Part shown: positions 1 through 9,356 of the stretch, in pieces | Layout: each line of letters opens with the position of its first letter | Numbering within the stretch: position 1 is the stretch's first letter | Assembly (NCBI RefSeq): GCF_000943555.1 | Contig: NZ_JTDV01000008.1 | Location: 1 to 64,000 of the forward strand | Source of the DNA: Neotamlana nanhaiensis | GTDB lineage: Bacteria; Bacteroidota; Bacteroidia; Flavobacteriales; Flavobacteriaceae | Direction of reading: 5' to 3' | DNA: 64,000 nucleotides | Program-made: the position numbers and the translations under genes | Notes under the pieces: generated by a model | What the model was told of the DNA's origin: nothing | Seen by the model: only the letters and a program-made list of their open reading frames with translations | Databases searched by the model: none

Positions 1-828
1 CATTGGAAGTTGCGACGATGTAAACGTAACGGTAAGTATAGTAATTAATCCTTTACCAAACGCTGGAACCCCAACTCCGGGAACATTTTGTGAGAATGAA
101 TTAGCATCAAATTCACCATTAAATTTATTAGATCAATTATCAGGTGAAGATGCAGGAGGAACATGGAGCGACGATAATGCTTCGGGAGCCTTAAGCGGTG
201 ACGATTTAGATTTAACCGCATTAAGTATTGGCACTTACAACTTTACATACACAGTAACAAATTCATTTTCTTGTACCGATAGCAGCACAGTAACTATCGC
301 CATAGTTGAAGCCCCAGAATCTGGAACGGCTAATACGCCAGTAGAATTTTGTGAAGGTACGGCGCCATCAACTTATAATTTATTCGATTTATTAGAAGGC
401 GAAGACCAAGCGGGTACATGGAGCGATGATGATGCTTCGGGTGCTTTAACAGGAGATACCGTAGATTTATCAAGTTTATCACCAGCAACATATAATTTTA
501 CATTCGATGTAGATGCCATTGGAAGTTGCGACGATGTAAACGTAACGGTAAGTATAGTAATTAATCCTTTACCAAACGCTGGAACCCCAACTCCGGGAAC
601 ATTTTGTGAGAATGAATTAGCATCAAATTCACCATTAAATTTATTAGATCAATTATCAGGTGAAGATGCAGGAGGAACATGGAGCGACGATAATGCTTCG
701 GGAGCCTTAAGCGGTGACGATTTAGATTTAACCGCATTAAGTATTGGCACTTACAACTTTACATACACAGTAACAAATTCATTTTCTTGTACCGATAGCA
801 GCACAGTAACTATCGCCATAGTTGAAGC
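1..828 (+). repeat. Exact tandem duplication inside the adhesin gene, 516-bp period
   Basis: Bases 1-312 recur without a mismatch at 517-828, an offset of 516 bp or 172 codons. The first difference is at 313 versus 829. The copy probably extends left of the window. The 172-residue unit consists of two related Ig-like repeats. A third, diverged partial copy is visible near 1021-1085. Confidence 0.95.
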
Positions 829-2845
829 TCCAGAATCTGGAACAGCCAATGCACCTGCTCAACTATGTTTAGCGGCTATTACATCAGGACAAACTTTCGA
901 TCTTTTTGATTTATTAGAAGATGAAGACCAATTAGGTACATGGAACGACGACGATACTTCTGGAGCACTAACAGGAAACTCAGTAGCTTTAGATGCGTTA
1001 GGTGTAGGTACTTATAATTTTACATTCGATGTAGATGCGATAGGAAGCTGTGACGATGTTAATGTTACCGTTAGTATTGTAATTAGTGAAACTGCTGCGC
1101 CAACTGCAAATGCAACACAAGCCTTTTGTGATAGTGCAACCGTAGCCGATTTAGTGGCAACAGGTGATGGTACACAGTGGTATATTGCCGATACTGGTGG
1201 AACTGCCCTAAGTACTGATGCAAGTTTAACTAGCGGACAAACCTATTATGCCTCACAAACCGATCCAACTTCAGGTTGCGAATCGGCAACGAGAACTGCT
1301 GTTACAGTTACTATTTACAATTCGCCAAATGCAGGAGATTTTAGTACTTCAGCAATTATTTCATGTAATAATAACTCAAGTATCGATTTATTTACAGGTT
1401 TAGATGGATCGCAAGATACTGGAGGAACTTGGAGTAACGACGACAATGTTGGCTCACTTTCAGGAAGTACTTTTGATGCCTCGGGAATTGCTGGAGGAAT
1501 TTACGAGTTTACCTATACAGTAGCAGCCACAGCACCATGTTCAAGCGATAGTATAACTATTCAAGTTACCGTAGAAGAGCCTTTAAATGCAGGTTCTGAT
1601 GGTGCACCTTTAGATTTATGTAGTAATAATGGAACGGTTGATTTATTTACAGCCTTAGGTGGATCGCCAGATTCAGGAGGTATGTGGATGCCAGCATTAA
1701 CTAGTGGTACTGGTGTATTCGATCCTTTAGTAGATGCTCCTGGAACCTATACTTACTCTTTGTCAAATGTGTGTGGTACGGCATCAAGTAGTATTGATGT
1801 ATCGGTAACTATGGCGCCAAATGCTGGTTCCGATGATTCTATTACATTATGTACATCTGGAGCTTCTATAGATTTATTTGATTTATTAGGATCCGATGCC
1901 CAAAGCGGTGGAACTTGGATGCCAGCCTTAACAAGCGGCACTGGTGTATTCGATCCAGCAGTCGATACTGCCGATGTTTATACATACACCGTATCTGCAA
2001 CATCACCTTGTGCTAACGATGCTCAAGCAAGTATTACGGTTACGGTAAACGAAACACCAACGCCAACAACATCAAATAATACACCAGAATTTTGTGCAGT
2101 TGATGCTCCAGTGGTGTCGAATTTAGACGATTTTATCACTTCAATAGGAACCATTCAATGGTATGAAGATGCAGCTTTAACGATGCCTTTAACAGGTACA
2201 GAAGCTTTAGCTGATGGCGATTATTACGCAACGCAAACTAACAGTACAGGTTGTGCTTCTGCTCAAGCGGTTCAGTTAACCGTTACAATTAACGATGCAG
2301 AAACCCCTAGTTTAACCGACTCTAATGTAGAATATTGTTTAAACGATGGACCAACTATTAGCACCTTGTCAGATAATTTAACCTACAACGCCAGTATATA
2401 TGATGTTGTTTGGTACGATGCAGAAACAGGAGGTTCTATCTTATCGAGTAGTACAGCAATTAATAATTCAACTTATTACGCTGCTTTAGTCGATTTAAAT
2501 ACGGGTTGTGAAAGTAGTATGCGTTTAGCAGTATCGCCAAATACTACAGCATGTGGTAAAATTAAATTACCAGACGGATTCTCTCCCAATGGCGATGGTA
2601 CAAACGATACATACGATGTAGATAATTTAGCCATTTTATATCCAAATTTCGAAATAGAAATTTATAACCGTAACGGAAATGTTGTTTACAAAGGTAATGC
2701 TAGTACCCCAAGATTTGATGGTACTGCAAACCAATCGCGAGTAGCTGTAAAAGGCGATTTGCCCGTAGGTGTATACTTCTATATTTTTAAATATAACGAT
2801 GGCGAACACGATCCGCAACAAGGACGCTTATACTTAAGCAGATAA
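2..2845 (+). CDS. Giant repetitive adhesin with type B T9SS sorting domain (5' truncated by window)
   Basis: The frame is open from the left edge of the window, so this is the C-terminal 947 residues of a larger protein; the internal ATG at 1154 is not a start. The visible part is a chain of roughly 80-90 residue Ig-like repeats. One class contains a GTWSDD-type motif, and the other a QWY...YYA motif with paired Cys. The last ~95 residues (from about 2560) carry the FSPNGDGTND motif and end in LYLSR, which is the type B C-terminal signal used for T9SS export of gliding-type adhesins. It should be secreted across the outer membrane and displayed at the surface. The PorP/SprF gene 28 bp downstream fits an sprB-sprF style pair. 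The binding target is unknown. Confidence 0.9.
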   Translation: MGSCDDVNVTVSIVINPLPNAGTPTPGTFCENELASNSPLNLLDQLSGEDAGGTWSDDNASGALSGDDLDLTALSIGTYNFTYTVTNSFSCTDSSTVTIAIVEAPESGTANTPVEFCEGTAPSTYNLFDLLEGEDQAGTWSDDDASGALTGDTVDLSSLSPATYNFTFDVDAIGSCDDVNVTVSIVINPLPNAGTPTPGTFCENELASNSPLNLLDQLSGEDAGGTWSDDNASGALSGDDLDLTALSIGTYNFTYTVTNSFSCTDSSTVTIAIVEAPESGTANAPAQLCLAAITSGQTFDLFDLLEDEDQLGTWNDDDTSGALTGNSVALDALGVGTYNFTFDVDAIGSCDDVNVTVSIVISETAAPTANATQAFCDSATVADLVATGDGTQWYIADTGGTALSTDASLTSGQTYYASQTDPTSGCESATRTAVTVTIYNSPNAGDFSTSAIISCNNNSSIDLFTGLDGSQDTGGTWSNDDNVGSLSGSTFDASGIAGGIYEFTYTVAATAPCSSDSITIQVTVEEPLNAGSDGAPLDLCSNNGTVDLFTALGGSPDSGGMWMPALTSGTGVFDPLVDAPGTYTYSLSNVCGTASSSIDVSVTMAPNAGSDDSITLCTSGASIDLFDLLGSDAQSGGTWMPALTSGTGVFDPAVDTADVYTYTVSATSPCANDAQASITVTVNETPTPTTSNNTPEFCAVDAPVVSNLDDFITSIGTIQWYEDAALTMPLTGTEALADGDYYATQTNSTGCASAQAVQLTVTINDAETPSLTDSNVEYCLNDGPTISTLSDNLTYNASIYDVVWYDAETGGSILSSSTAINNSTYYAALVDLNTGCESSMRLAVSPNTTACGKIKLPDGFSPNGDGTNDTYDVDNLAILYPNFEIEIYNRNGNVVYKGNASTPRFDGTANQSRVAVKGDLPVGVYFYIFKYNDGEHDPQQGRLYLSR

Positions 2846-2873
2846 TTATAGATAAAGCAAAAATTTAGAACAG

Positions 2874-3830
2874 ATGAAACATTTAAATATATATCATAAA
2901 ATAGTTGCTTTGTTAAGTTTGACGTTCTTGTCATTGCAAAGTAACGCGCAACAAGACCCGCAGTTTACACAATACATGTATAATATGAGTGTAATTAACC
3001 CTGCGTATGCTACGGCAGATGAAGGTATTTTAAACCTTGGTGGTTTATACCGTACACAATGGGTTGGTATGGAAGGAGCTCCAAAAACTGGAACCTTTTT
3101 TGCTCATACACCAATAAACGAAAAAATTGAAATGGGTATTTCGTTTACAAACGACAATATTGGCGACGTTGTTAACGAAAATAATATTTATGCCGATTTT
3201 GCCTATGTATTACCAGTAGGTTTCGAAAGTAAGATATCTTTTGGTTTAAAAGCAGGAGTAACGCTTTTCGATACTAATTTTAGTGATTTCGAGCTTCAAT
3301 CGGGTAATCCCAGTACCGATATGGCTTTCGATGAAAATATAAGTAAAGCTTTTCCAAACCTAGGTGTTGGAGCCTTCTTTTTTGGCGATAATTATTATTT
3401 AGGCTTATCTGCCCCAAACTTATTTGCTACCAAACATCTTGAAAATGAAAATGGGATAAAAGCAACTGGTGTAGAGAATGTGCATTATTTCTTTACTGGA
3501 GGTTACGTTTTCGATTTAAATCGTGATTTAAAATTAAAACCTGCATTTATGGCAAGAGGTGTAAAAGGTGCACCGTTAGCTATCGATGTTACTGCAAATG
3601 TTTTAATTCATGAAAAGCTTGAAGCTGGTATAGGTTACCGTTTAGGTGATGCCGTTAGCGGGTTAGTTAGCTTTAGAGTTACGCCAGAACTTCGTATTGG
3701 TTATGCCTACGATTATTCAACGTCAAACTTAGGCGAGTTTAATTCAGGATCGCACGAAATTATGGTTTTATTCGATGTTGATTTATTCGGATTTAAAGGC
3801 GGATACGATCGTTCACCAAGATTCTTCTAA
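2874..3830 (+). CDS. PorP/SprF family T9SS outer-membrane protein
   Basis: The 318-residue protein has a signal peptide ending near SNAQ and then the family opening QQDPQFTQYMYNMSVINPAY. The remainder looks like a beta-barrel with alternating glycine and aromatic residues and an aromatic C-terminus (PRFF). In Flavobacterium, SprF is needed to present the adhesin encoded just upstream, and PorP family members are thought to anchor type B substrates. The gene lies 28 bp after the adhesin and 19 bp before the OmpA gene, so the three are probably one operon. The family is clear; the partner is inferred from position. Confidence 0.93.
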   Translation: MKHLNIYHKIVALLSLTFLSLQSNAQQDPQFTQYMYNMSVINPAYATADEGILNLGGLYRTQWVGMEGAPKTGTFFAHTPINEKIEMGISFTNDNIGDVVNENNIYADFAYVLPVGFESKISFGLKAGVTLFDTNFSDFELQSGNPSTDMAFDENISKAFPNLGVGAFFFGDNYYLGLSAPNLFATKHLENENGIKATGVENVHYFFTGGYVFDLNRDLKLKPAFMARGVKGAPLAIDVTANVLIHEKLEAGIGYRLGDAVSGLVSFRVTPELRIGYAYDYSTSNLGEFNSGSHEIMVLFDVDLFGFKGGYDRSPRFF

Positions 3831-3849
3831 TTTTAATAATAGGAAAAAC

Positions 3850-5733
3850 ATGAAAAAAAACATTTACATATTTGCAAGCCTTTTATTAGTTAGTGGAATG
3901 GCTTTTGCACAAAAAGGAAATACAAAACGCGCCGATAAACTTTTTGAATTACGTGCGTTTACTGATGCTGCCGAATTATACGAAACCAAAGAGCGTACTC
4001 AAGGTATGCTTCAAAATTTGGCCGATAGTTATTATTACAACAGCAGTCTTCAAAAGGCTGTAAAAACATATAGAGAACTATTTTTAGAGTATGGCGATTC
4101 TATCGATATCGATTATCATTTTCGATATGGGCAAGCCTTAAAAGGTGTGAAAAATTATAAAGATGCCGATAAACATTTAAGCATGTATTACAGAAAGCCT
4201 GTAAATACAAATGCCTTTATTCAATCTTTGGAAAAAACAACACCGCATACTTTTAATTTAAAACAAATTGTTAACGAAGGTTCTAGTAGCGATTTTGGTT
4301 TAACATTTTATGGAGATGATCAAGTGGCTTTTGCTTCGGCAAGAAATACCGATAATCCAGCTTATGCATGGAATAACTTACCGTATTTAGATTTGTATAA
4401 TGGCAAATTATCAGACGATAATAAACTTATTGATATCAAGCCATTTTCTGAAGCGATTAACACCAGTTCGCACGAAAGTAATGCCGTTTTTACCCAAGAT
4501 GGTAAAACCATGTATTTTAACAGAACCAATGCGGTTAGAACTAGAACTGGCGATGTAAAAATTGCCCATATTAAAATTTATAAAGCCGAATTGGTTGATG
4601 GTAACTGGACAAACGTTACCGCGCTACCATTTACTGCAGATACTTACAGTACCGAGCATCCGGCTTTAAGTAAAGATGATAAAACCTTATATTTTGCCAG
4701 TGATATGCCAGGGACTTTAGGAAGTTTCGATATTTACAAAGTGGCCATTAACGACGATGGTACTTATGGTGAACCAATAAATTTAGGACCTACAATTAAT
4801 ACGGTACACCGCGAACAATTTCCATTTTTAAGCGAATTTAATGTGTTGTATTTTTCATCTATTGGTCACGAAGGTTATGGTGGTTTAGATGTGTTTAGAA
4901 GTAACATGGTAAATGGCGATTTCGATAAGCCAGTTAACCTAGGAAGCTCAATAAACAGTAATTTAGACGATTTTGCGTATGTTGTTCGCGAAAAGGATAA
5001 CATGGGTTATGTATCATCAAACCGCACTGGTTTCGATAGAATGTTTGGTTTTGCACGCGAGGTAAATCCGTTAACAATTTATCAAGTTGAAGGTATTGTA
5101 CAAGATAAAAATAGTAGTGAATTATTAACAGGATCACTAGTTACGTTATTCGACGAGTCCGATACAGTAATTCAAGATGCTATTGTTGGCGACGATGCTT
5201 ATTATATTTTTAAAATCGAACCCAATAAAAAATACAAAATTCGAGGTACCAGAAAAGCATATATTCCTCAAGATGTTGAGTTTTCAACCGATAGCAAAGG
5301 GAAAGTACAACACAATATTTACTTGAATTTAGAATCTTTTGCCGATGCAGAAGCTCGAATTAAAGAAAAAACAAGAGGTGTTCAAGTTGAGTTAGAAGAA
5401 ATTTATTTCGATTTCGATAAATGGGATATCCGTGAAGATGCAGCACAAGTATTAAACGTGTTAGTAGATATTATGAAAAAATATCCAACCATGGAGATTG
5501 AAGTTTCTGCACATACCGATGTTCGTGGACCAGATGAATACAACTTAAACTTATCGAAACGTCGTGCTGCTTCTACATTAGAATATTTAGTAAGCCAAGG
5601 TATTGAGCGTAACCGATTAAAAAGTATTGGCTACGGCGAAACCCAACCGCTTAATAAATGTGTAAAAGAAGGTATTTGTACCGATGATGAATACGATGAA
5701 AACCGTCGTTGTGAGTTTACAATTTTAAAATAA
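3850..5733 (+). CDS. OmpA family protein, PorE-like (TPR, beta-propeller, CRD, OmpA)
   Basis: The start was set at the ATG at 3850, because it opens a clean signal peptide (MKKNIYIFASLLLVSGMAFAQ); an in-frame ATG at 3775 would overlap the upstream gene. The 627-residue protein shows TPR-like helices (about 20-130), PD40-type propeller blades (about 170-410, e.g. LYFASDMPGTLGSFDIYK), a carboxypeptidase-regulatory-like domain (about 415-500), and a C-terminal OmpA peptidoglycan-binding domain with HTDVRGPDEYN and LSKRRA. This domain order matches PorE, which tethers the T9SS to peptidoglycan. Flavobacteria carry several paralogues next to PorP/SprF genes, so this is probably a substrate-specific accessory rather than the core subunit. 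Confidence 0.88.
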   Translation: MKKNIYIFASLLLVSGMAFAQKGNTKRADKLFELRAFTDAAELYETKERTQGMLQNLADSYYYNSSLQKAVKTYRELFLEYGDSIDIDYHFRYGQALKGVKNYKDADKHLSMYYRKPVNTNAFIQSLEKTTPHTFNLKQIVNEGSSSDFGLTFYGDDQVAFASARNTDNPAYAWNNLPYLDLYNGKLSDDNKLIDIKPFSEAINTSSHESNAVFTQDGKTMYFNRTNAVRTRTGDVKIAHIKIYKAELVDGNWTNVTALPFTADTYSTEHPALSKDDKTLYFASDMPGTLGSFDIYKVAINDDGTYGEPINLGPTINTVHREQFPFLSEFNVLYFSSIGHEGYGGLDVFRSNMVNGDFDKPVNLGSSINSNLDDFAYVVREKDNMGYVSSNRTGFDRMFGFAREVNPLTIYQVEGIVQDKNSSELLTGSLVTLFDESDTVIQDAIVGDDAYYIFKIEPNKKYKIRGTRKAYIPQDVEFSTDSKGKVQHNIYLNLESFADAEARIKEKTRGVQVELEEIYFDFDKWDIREDAAQVLNVLVDIMKKYPTMEIEVSAHTDVRGPDEYNLNLSKRRAASTLEYLVSQGIERNRLKSIGYGETQPLNKCVKEGICTDDEYDENRRCEFTILK

Positions 5734-5771
5734 CCTAAACTTTTAAATAGCTTTATTTTAGCAAGAGCATT

Positions 5772-5814
5772 AAGCCTTTCTTCTCGATAGCTGTCGAGAT
5801 TGAAGGGCTTTTTG
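5772..5814 (+). terminator. Intrinsic terminator after the adhesin operon
   Basis: AAGCCTTTC pairs with GAAGGGCTT and an inner CTCGA pairs with TCGAG. A T-rich tract follows. It lies 38 bp after the OmpA stop codon. Confidence 0.75.
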
Positions 5815-5816
5815 TT

Positions 5817-5824
5817 TATATTTG
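5817..5824 (+). promoter_or_regulatory. Candidate -7 box TATATTTG for ruvB
   Basis: A perfect TAnnTTTG element begins 3 bp after the terminator T-tract. Its -33 partner would lie inside the terminator hairpin, and no clear TTTG is seen there. The predicted leader to ruvB is about 85-90 nt. Confidence 0.4.
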
Positions 5825-5843
5825 TTTAACTATTGAACTTCTT

Positions 5844-5883
5844 GTCATTTCAACAGATCGCAGTATAAGCGACGAGAAATCTT
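5844..5883. repeat. Intergenic GTCATT...GAGAAATCT element
   Basis: This stretch in the ruvB leader begins GTCATTTCAA and ends CGAGAAATCT. Related GTCATT-type or GAGAAATCTC-type sequences occur at about 6948, 50754, 54463 and 55264. It looks like a dispersed non-coding repeat; the boundaries are approximate. Confidence 0.4.
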
Positions 5884-5918
5884 ATTACTAACAAAGTTCT
5901 AGTTTACACGGTAATTTT

Positions 5919-6941
5919 ATGAACGAAAACCTAGACCCAACAAACCAAAACTTTTCTCCAGAAGAAATAGACGTTGAAAAAAAATTACGTCCGCTAGCCT
6001 TTAACGATTTTACAGGGCAAGACCAAGTGTTGGAAAATTTACAAGTATTTGTGCAGGCGGCAAATTTACGAGGTGAAGCACTCGATCATACCTTGTTTCA
6101 TGGGCCTCCAGGTTTAGGTAAAACTACTTTAGCACATATTTTGGCCAACGAGCTAAACGTAGGTATAAAAGTTACATCTGGTCCCGTGTTAGACAAACCT
6201 GGAGATTTAGCAGGTTTGCTCACCAATTTAGAGGAACGAGATGTGTTGTTTATTGATGAAATACACCGTTTAAGTCCCATAGTTGAAGAATATTTGTACT
6301 CGGCCATGGAAGATTATAAAATTGATATTATGATTGAAACTGGCCCTAATGCCAGAACCGTACAAATCAATTTAAATCCGTTTACTTTAGTTGGTGCAAC
6401 TACTCGATCTGGTTTGCTAACCTCGCCAATGCGTGCCCGATTTGGTATACAAAGCCGATTACAATATTATAAAACCGATTTACTAACCACAATTGTACAA
6501 CGTAGTGCAAGTATATTAAATGTGCCAATTTCTATGGAAGCGGCAATTGAAATTGCAGGACGAAGCCGTGGAACACCAAGAATAGCGAACGCCTTATTAC
6601 GACGTGTGCGCGATTTTGCGCAAATAAAAGGTAATGGTGCTATTGATATTAAAATAGCCAAATTTGCTTTGCAGGCCTTAAATGTTGATGCGCATGGTTT
6701 AGATGAAATGGATAATAAAATACTAACCACCATTATCGATAAATTTAAAGGCGGTCCGGTTGGTATAACTACTTTGGCAACTGCAGTAAGTGAAAGTGCT
6801 GAAACTATTGAAGAGGTTTACGAACCCTTTTTAATACAACAAGGATTTATTATGCGCACGCCGCGAGGTCGTGAAGTTACCGAGCAAGCTTATAAACATT
6901 TAGGTAAAATTAAAGGAAACATTCAAGGCGGGTTGTTTTAA
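5919..6941 (+). CDS. ruvB: Holliday junction branch migration ATPase RuvB
   Basis: The 340-residue protein has family-typical length. Walker A is GPPGLGKTT (62-70), Walker B is FIDEIHRL (111-118) and the sensor motif GATTRSG starts near 159. The C-terminal winged helix includes [14 protein letters not shown]. RuvB is the hexameric motor that drives branch migration on RuvA-bound junctions. ruvA lies 13 kb downstream beside sprA rather than in an operon with ruvB, which is usual in this group. Confidence 0.98.
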   Translation: MNENLDPTNQNFSPEEIDVEKKLRPLAFNDFTGQDQVLENLQVFVQAANLRGEALDHTLFHGPPGLGKTTLAHILANELNVGIKVTSGPVLDKPGDLAGLLTNLEERDVLFIDEIHRLSPIVEEYLYSAMEDYKIDIMIETGPNARTVQINLNPFTLVGATTRSGLLTSPMRARFGIQSRLQYYKTDLLTTIVQRSASILNVPISMEAAIEIAGRSRGTPRIANALLRRVRDFAQIKGNGAIDIKIAKFALQALNVDAHGLDEMDNKILTTIIDKFKGGPVGITTLATAVSESAETIEEVYEPFLIQQGFIMRTPRGREVTEQAYKHLGKIKGNIQGGLF

Positions 6942-6946
6942 CACCA

Positions 6947-6976
6947 AGTGTCATTCTGAACTTGTTTCAGAATCTC
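6947..6976. repeat. Intergenic GTCATTCTGAAC...CAGAATCTC element
   Basis: Between ruvB and queG, TTCTGAAC-type and TTTCAGAAT-type segments form a short hairpin. The same core recurs as both arms of the 50.7 kb inverted repeat. It ends 8 bp before the queG start codon, so it forms nearly all of that gene's leader. Confidence 0.5.
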
Positions 6977-6983
6977 ATAATTT

Positions 6984-7907
6984 ATGAATCTCCAATCAAA
7001 ATATTCACAACTCATAAAAACCGAAGCCAAACGTCTCGGTTTTATGTCTTGTGGTATTAGTAAAGCCCAATTTTTAGAAGAAGAAGCGCCTCGATTAGAA
7101 AAATGGTTAAAGCAAAACATGAACGGCGAAATGCGTTACATGGAAAACCATTTTGATAAACGTTTAGATCCTACAAAACTGGTTGAAGATTCCAAAAGCG
7201 TGGTGTCGCTTCTATTGAATTATTATCCTTCAGAAACACAAAACAGCGATTCCTTTAAGCTATCGAAATACGCTTATGGCACCGATTATCATTTTGTAAT
7301 AAAAGACAAGTTAAAATCACTTTTACATTATATTCAAGAGGAAATAGGTGAGGTACACGGTCGTGCTTTTGTAGATTCTGCACCAGTGCTCGATAAAACA
7401 TGGGCAGCCAAATCGGGTTTAGGCTGGATTGGAAAAAACAGTAATTTGCTATCGCAAAAAGTAGGTTCGTTTTTTTTTATTGCTGAATTAATAATTGATT
7501 TAGAATTAGAATACGACACAATAACTACCGACCATTGTGGTACGTGTACAGCTTGCATCGATGCTTGCCCAACTCAAGCCATTGTTGAGCCTTACGTAGT
7601 AGATGGTAGTAAATGTATTTCGTATTTTACAATTGAATTAAAGGACAATATTCCATCAGAATTTAAAGGAAAATTTGACGATTGGATGTTTGGTTGCGAT
7701 GTATGTCAAGATGTTTGTCCATGGAATCGCTTCTCAAAATCGCATAACGAACCTTTGTTTAATCCGCATCCAGAATTGCTTTTAATGAGCAAAAAGGATT
7801 GGGAAGAAATAACCGAAGATACGTTTAGAAAAGTCTTTAAAAATTCCGCTGTTAAGCGAACCAAATACGCAGGCTTAACGCGAAATATAAAGTTTTTAAA
7901 ATCTTAA
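6984..7907 (+). CDS. queG: Epoxyqueuosine reductase QueG
   Basis: The 307-residue cobalamin-dependent iron-sulfur enzyme carries out the last step of queuosine formation in tRNA (epoxyqueuosine to queuosine). The two 4Fe-4S ligand sets are visible: [16 protein letters not shown] at about 189-204, and a second group with [13 protein letters not shown] at about 236-248. The N-terminal part has GLGWIGKN, typical of the family. The length is slightly short of E. coli QueG because the C-terminal HEAT-like domain is reduced, as in other Bacteroidota. It follows ruvB by 42 bp. Confidence 0.95.
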   Translation: MNLQSKYSQLIKTEAKRLGFMSCGISKAQFLEEEAPRLEKWLKQNMNGEMRYMENHFDKRLDPTKLVEDSKSVVSLLLNYYPSETQNSDSFKLSKYAYGTDYHFVIKDKLKSLLHYIQEEIGEVHGRAFVDSAPVLDKTWAAKSGLGWIGKNSNLLSQKVGSFFFIAELIIDLELEYDTITTDHCGTCTACIDACPTQAIVEPYVVDGSKCISYFTIELKDNIPSEFKGKFDDWMFGCDVCQDVCPWNRFSKSHNEPLFNPHPELLLMSKKDWEEITEDTFRKVFKNSAVKRTKYAGLTRNIKFLKS

Positions 7908-8211
7908 ATCTCAATTATAAATTAACTTTCAAACTTACAGTTCACGATTTAAATTATCTGTAAGGAATCTCTAAAGCGTGTTTATATTTTAAAATATAAA
8001 TTTTAAATTTTATGGTTAAACACCAATATTTAAAAGCCATTTCTTTTCTAATTTTATGTAACGAATTTGTTTTCATAGGCCTCATTTTAAAGTAAATGTA
8101 CAAAAATTTACTTTAAATTTACAATTTGTTAACATTAAATTTACATTGAAAATATGGTTTTGAGAATGAGTTTTGTTTTTGTTATTAGTGTTTTGAGAGT
8201 TTTTTTAGACT
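7908..8211. other. Gene-free, AT-rich gap between convergent queG and lacI-type genes
   Basis: No coding frame is convincing here. The gap holds a weak hairpin (CTTACAG at 7934-7940 with CTGTAAG at 7958-7964), a 16-bp perfect AT palindrome (7983-7998), and a strong inverted repeat at 8086-8117 listed separately. These could end transcription in both directions. Confidence 0.6.
8086..8117. terminator. Perfect 11-bp inverted repeat, possible bidirectional terminator
   Basis: TTTAAAGTAAA pairs with TTTACTTTAAA across a 10-base loop. It lies about 95 bp beyond the stop of the minus-strand regulator and 180 bp beyond queG. The stem is AT-rich, so an operator role is an alternative. Confidence 0.4.
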
Positions 8212-9237
8212 TTATTTCGTGGAATCTCGTTTTACAAGAGCTGTTTCTAACGTTACCGTTTTTGGTGTAAATGGTTTGTTTTTCTTTTTAGCTTTAATTT
8301 CTTTAAAAAGTTGCTTAAAAGCACTTTTACCCATGTCATAACCAGGTTGATCTATAGTAGTTAGACCTGGGGAAATAACAGAGGACATAAACCAGTTACT
8401 AAAACCTACAATGCTAATATCTTCTGGTATTTTTACACCTTGTTTGCTAAATTCTGTCATGGCTCCAATAGCCACTAAATCGGTATTAATAAAAATGCCG
8501 TCAACATCATTATGGTCTTCTAAAAGTTGTTTGGCGTTTTTTTGGCCTTCTTCAAAACTCATATCACCACATTCGCAAATGTAAACTAACGACGGATCGT
8601 AAGGAAATCCATTATCAATTAAAGCCTTTTTATAACCTAAAAATCTATCAATTGAGTTTTGCGGTAAAAGCGCACCTCTAAAATGGGCAATGCGTTTACA
8701 ACCCGTATCAATTAAATGTTGCGTCGCCATATAAGCCGCTTTTCTGTCGTCTATAATTACTTTGGAGCATTGAACCACTTTGGCAATTTTATCGAACATT
8801 ACTAAAGGTTTATTTTGCGCAATAATAGTGTTTAGGTGTTTAAAATCTGCGGTTCCGTTAGCGAGCGAAATTATAATGCCATCAACCCGCTGACTCATTA
8901 ATAAATCGAGTTGCTTTTTTTCGAGTTCGTACGATTCGTTAGATTGTAAAATAATAACCAAATACCCTTTTTTTTCGGCCTGTGCGACAATACCACGAAT
9001 AACATTCGAGAAAAAGTGATGTACAATGACAGGAATGATTAAACCTATGGTTTTCGATTCTTTTGTTCGTAAATTAACAGCAAAAGCGTTGGGTTTATAG
9101 TTTAAAGTAGTTGCCAGTTCTTTTACCATGGCTCTGGTTTTTTTACTTACATCCGGATAACCTTTTAAAGCTTTTGAGACTGTGGTGATGGAAAGATTTA
9201 ATTGTTCTGCAATGTCTTTTAAGGTGGCTTGTTTCAT
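8212..9237 (-). CDS. LacI family transcriptional regulator of the sucrose-type locus
   Basis: The 341-residue protein starts with a LacI helix-turn-helix (TLKDIAEQLNLSITTVSKAL, residues 4-23), a hinge region and a periplasmic-binding-protein-like sensor domain (about 60-335) with TDLVAIGAMTEF. It is divergent from the TonB receptor, with a double operator between them. By position it should sense a sugar or sugar phosphate and control receptor, carrier, kinase and phosphorylase. A -7 box (9262-9269) and -33 box (9288-9291) for this gene overlap the operator, suggesting autoregulation. The ligand is not shown by sequence; sucrose or fructose is inferred. Confidence 0.93.
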   Translation of the reverse strand: MKQATLKDIAEQLNLSITTVSKALKGYPDVSKKTRAMVKELATTLNYKPNAFAVNLRTKESKTIGLIIPVIVHHFFSNVIRGIVAQAEKKGYLVIILQSNESYELEKKQLDLLMSQRVDGIIISLANGTADFKHLNTIIAQNKPLVMFDKIAKVVQCSKVIIDDRKAAYMATQHLIDTGCKRIAHFRGALLPQNSIDRFLGYKKALIDNGFPYDPSLVYICECGDMSFEEGQKNAKQLLEDHNDVDGIFINTDLVAIGAMTEFSKQGVKIPEDISIVGFSNWFMSSVISPGLTTIDQPGYDMGKSAFKQLFKEIKAKKKNKPFTPKTVTLETALVKRDSTK

Positions 9238-9261
9238 GTATAGTTTTGTTGCTAATTTAGA

Positions 9262-9291
9262 TAAATATACTATTTATTTTAACAATCGAAA
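9262..9291 (-). promoter_or_regulatory. Predicted promoter of the LacI-type gene
   Basis: On the minus strand, TTTC (9288-9291), an 18-bp spacer and TATATTTA (9262-9269) approximate the Bacteroidota TTTG-N19-TAnnTTTG promoter. The -33 element lies inside the left operator palindrome. Confidence 0.45.
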
Positions 9292-9327
9292 ACGTTTTCG
9301 GTAATTTCGAAAACGTTTTCGATTGTT
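9281..9327. promoter_or_regulatory. Paired LacI-family operators forming a large inverted repeat
   Basis: The 14-bp perfect palindrome CGAAAACGTTTTCG occurs at 9287-9300 and again at 9308-9321, with centres 21 bp apart, or two helical turns. The flanks mirror each other (AACAAT... and ...ATTGTT), so the whole block is a 20-bp-arm inverted repeat with a 7-bp centre. The central CG step with AT-rich arms is the classic LacI/GalR operator form. Confidence 0.9.
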
Positions 9328-9356
9328 AAAATGATATTTTAAGAGTTGTTAAAATG

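Noticed and set aside
1-1100. Possible CRISPR-like or satellite repeat array
   Set aside because: The repeats are long, in frame and code for Ig-like domains; there are no short repeats with unique spacers.
1154-2845. A 563-residue gene starting at the ATG at 1154
   Set aside because: The frame is open and homologous repeats continue upstream to the window edge, so the ATG is internal to a larger adhesin gene.
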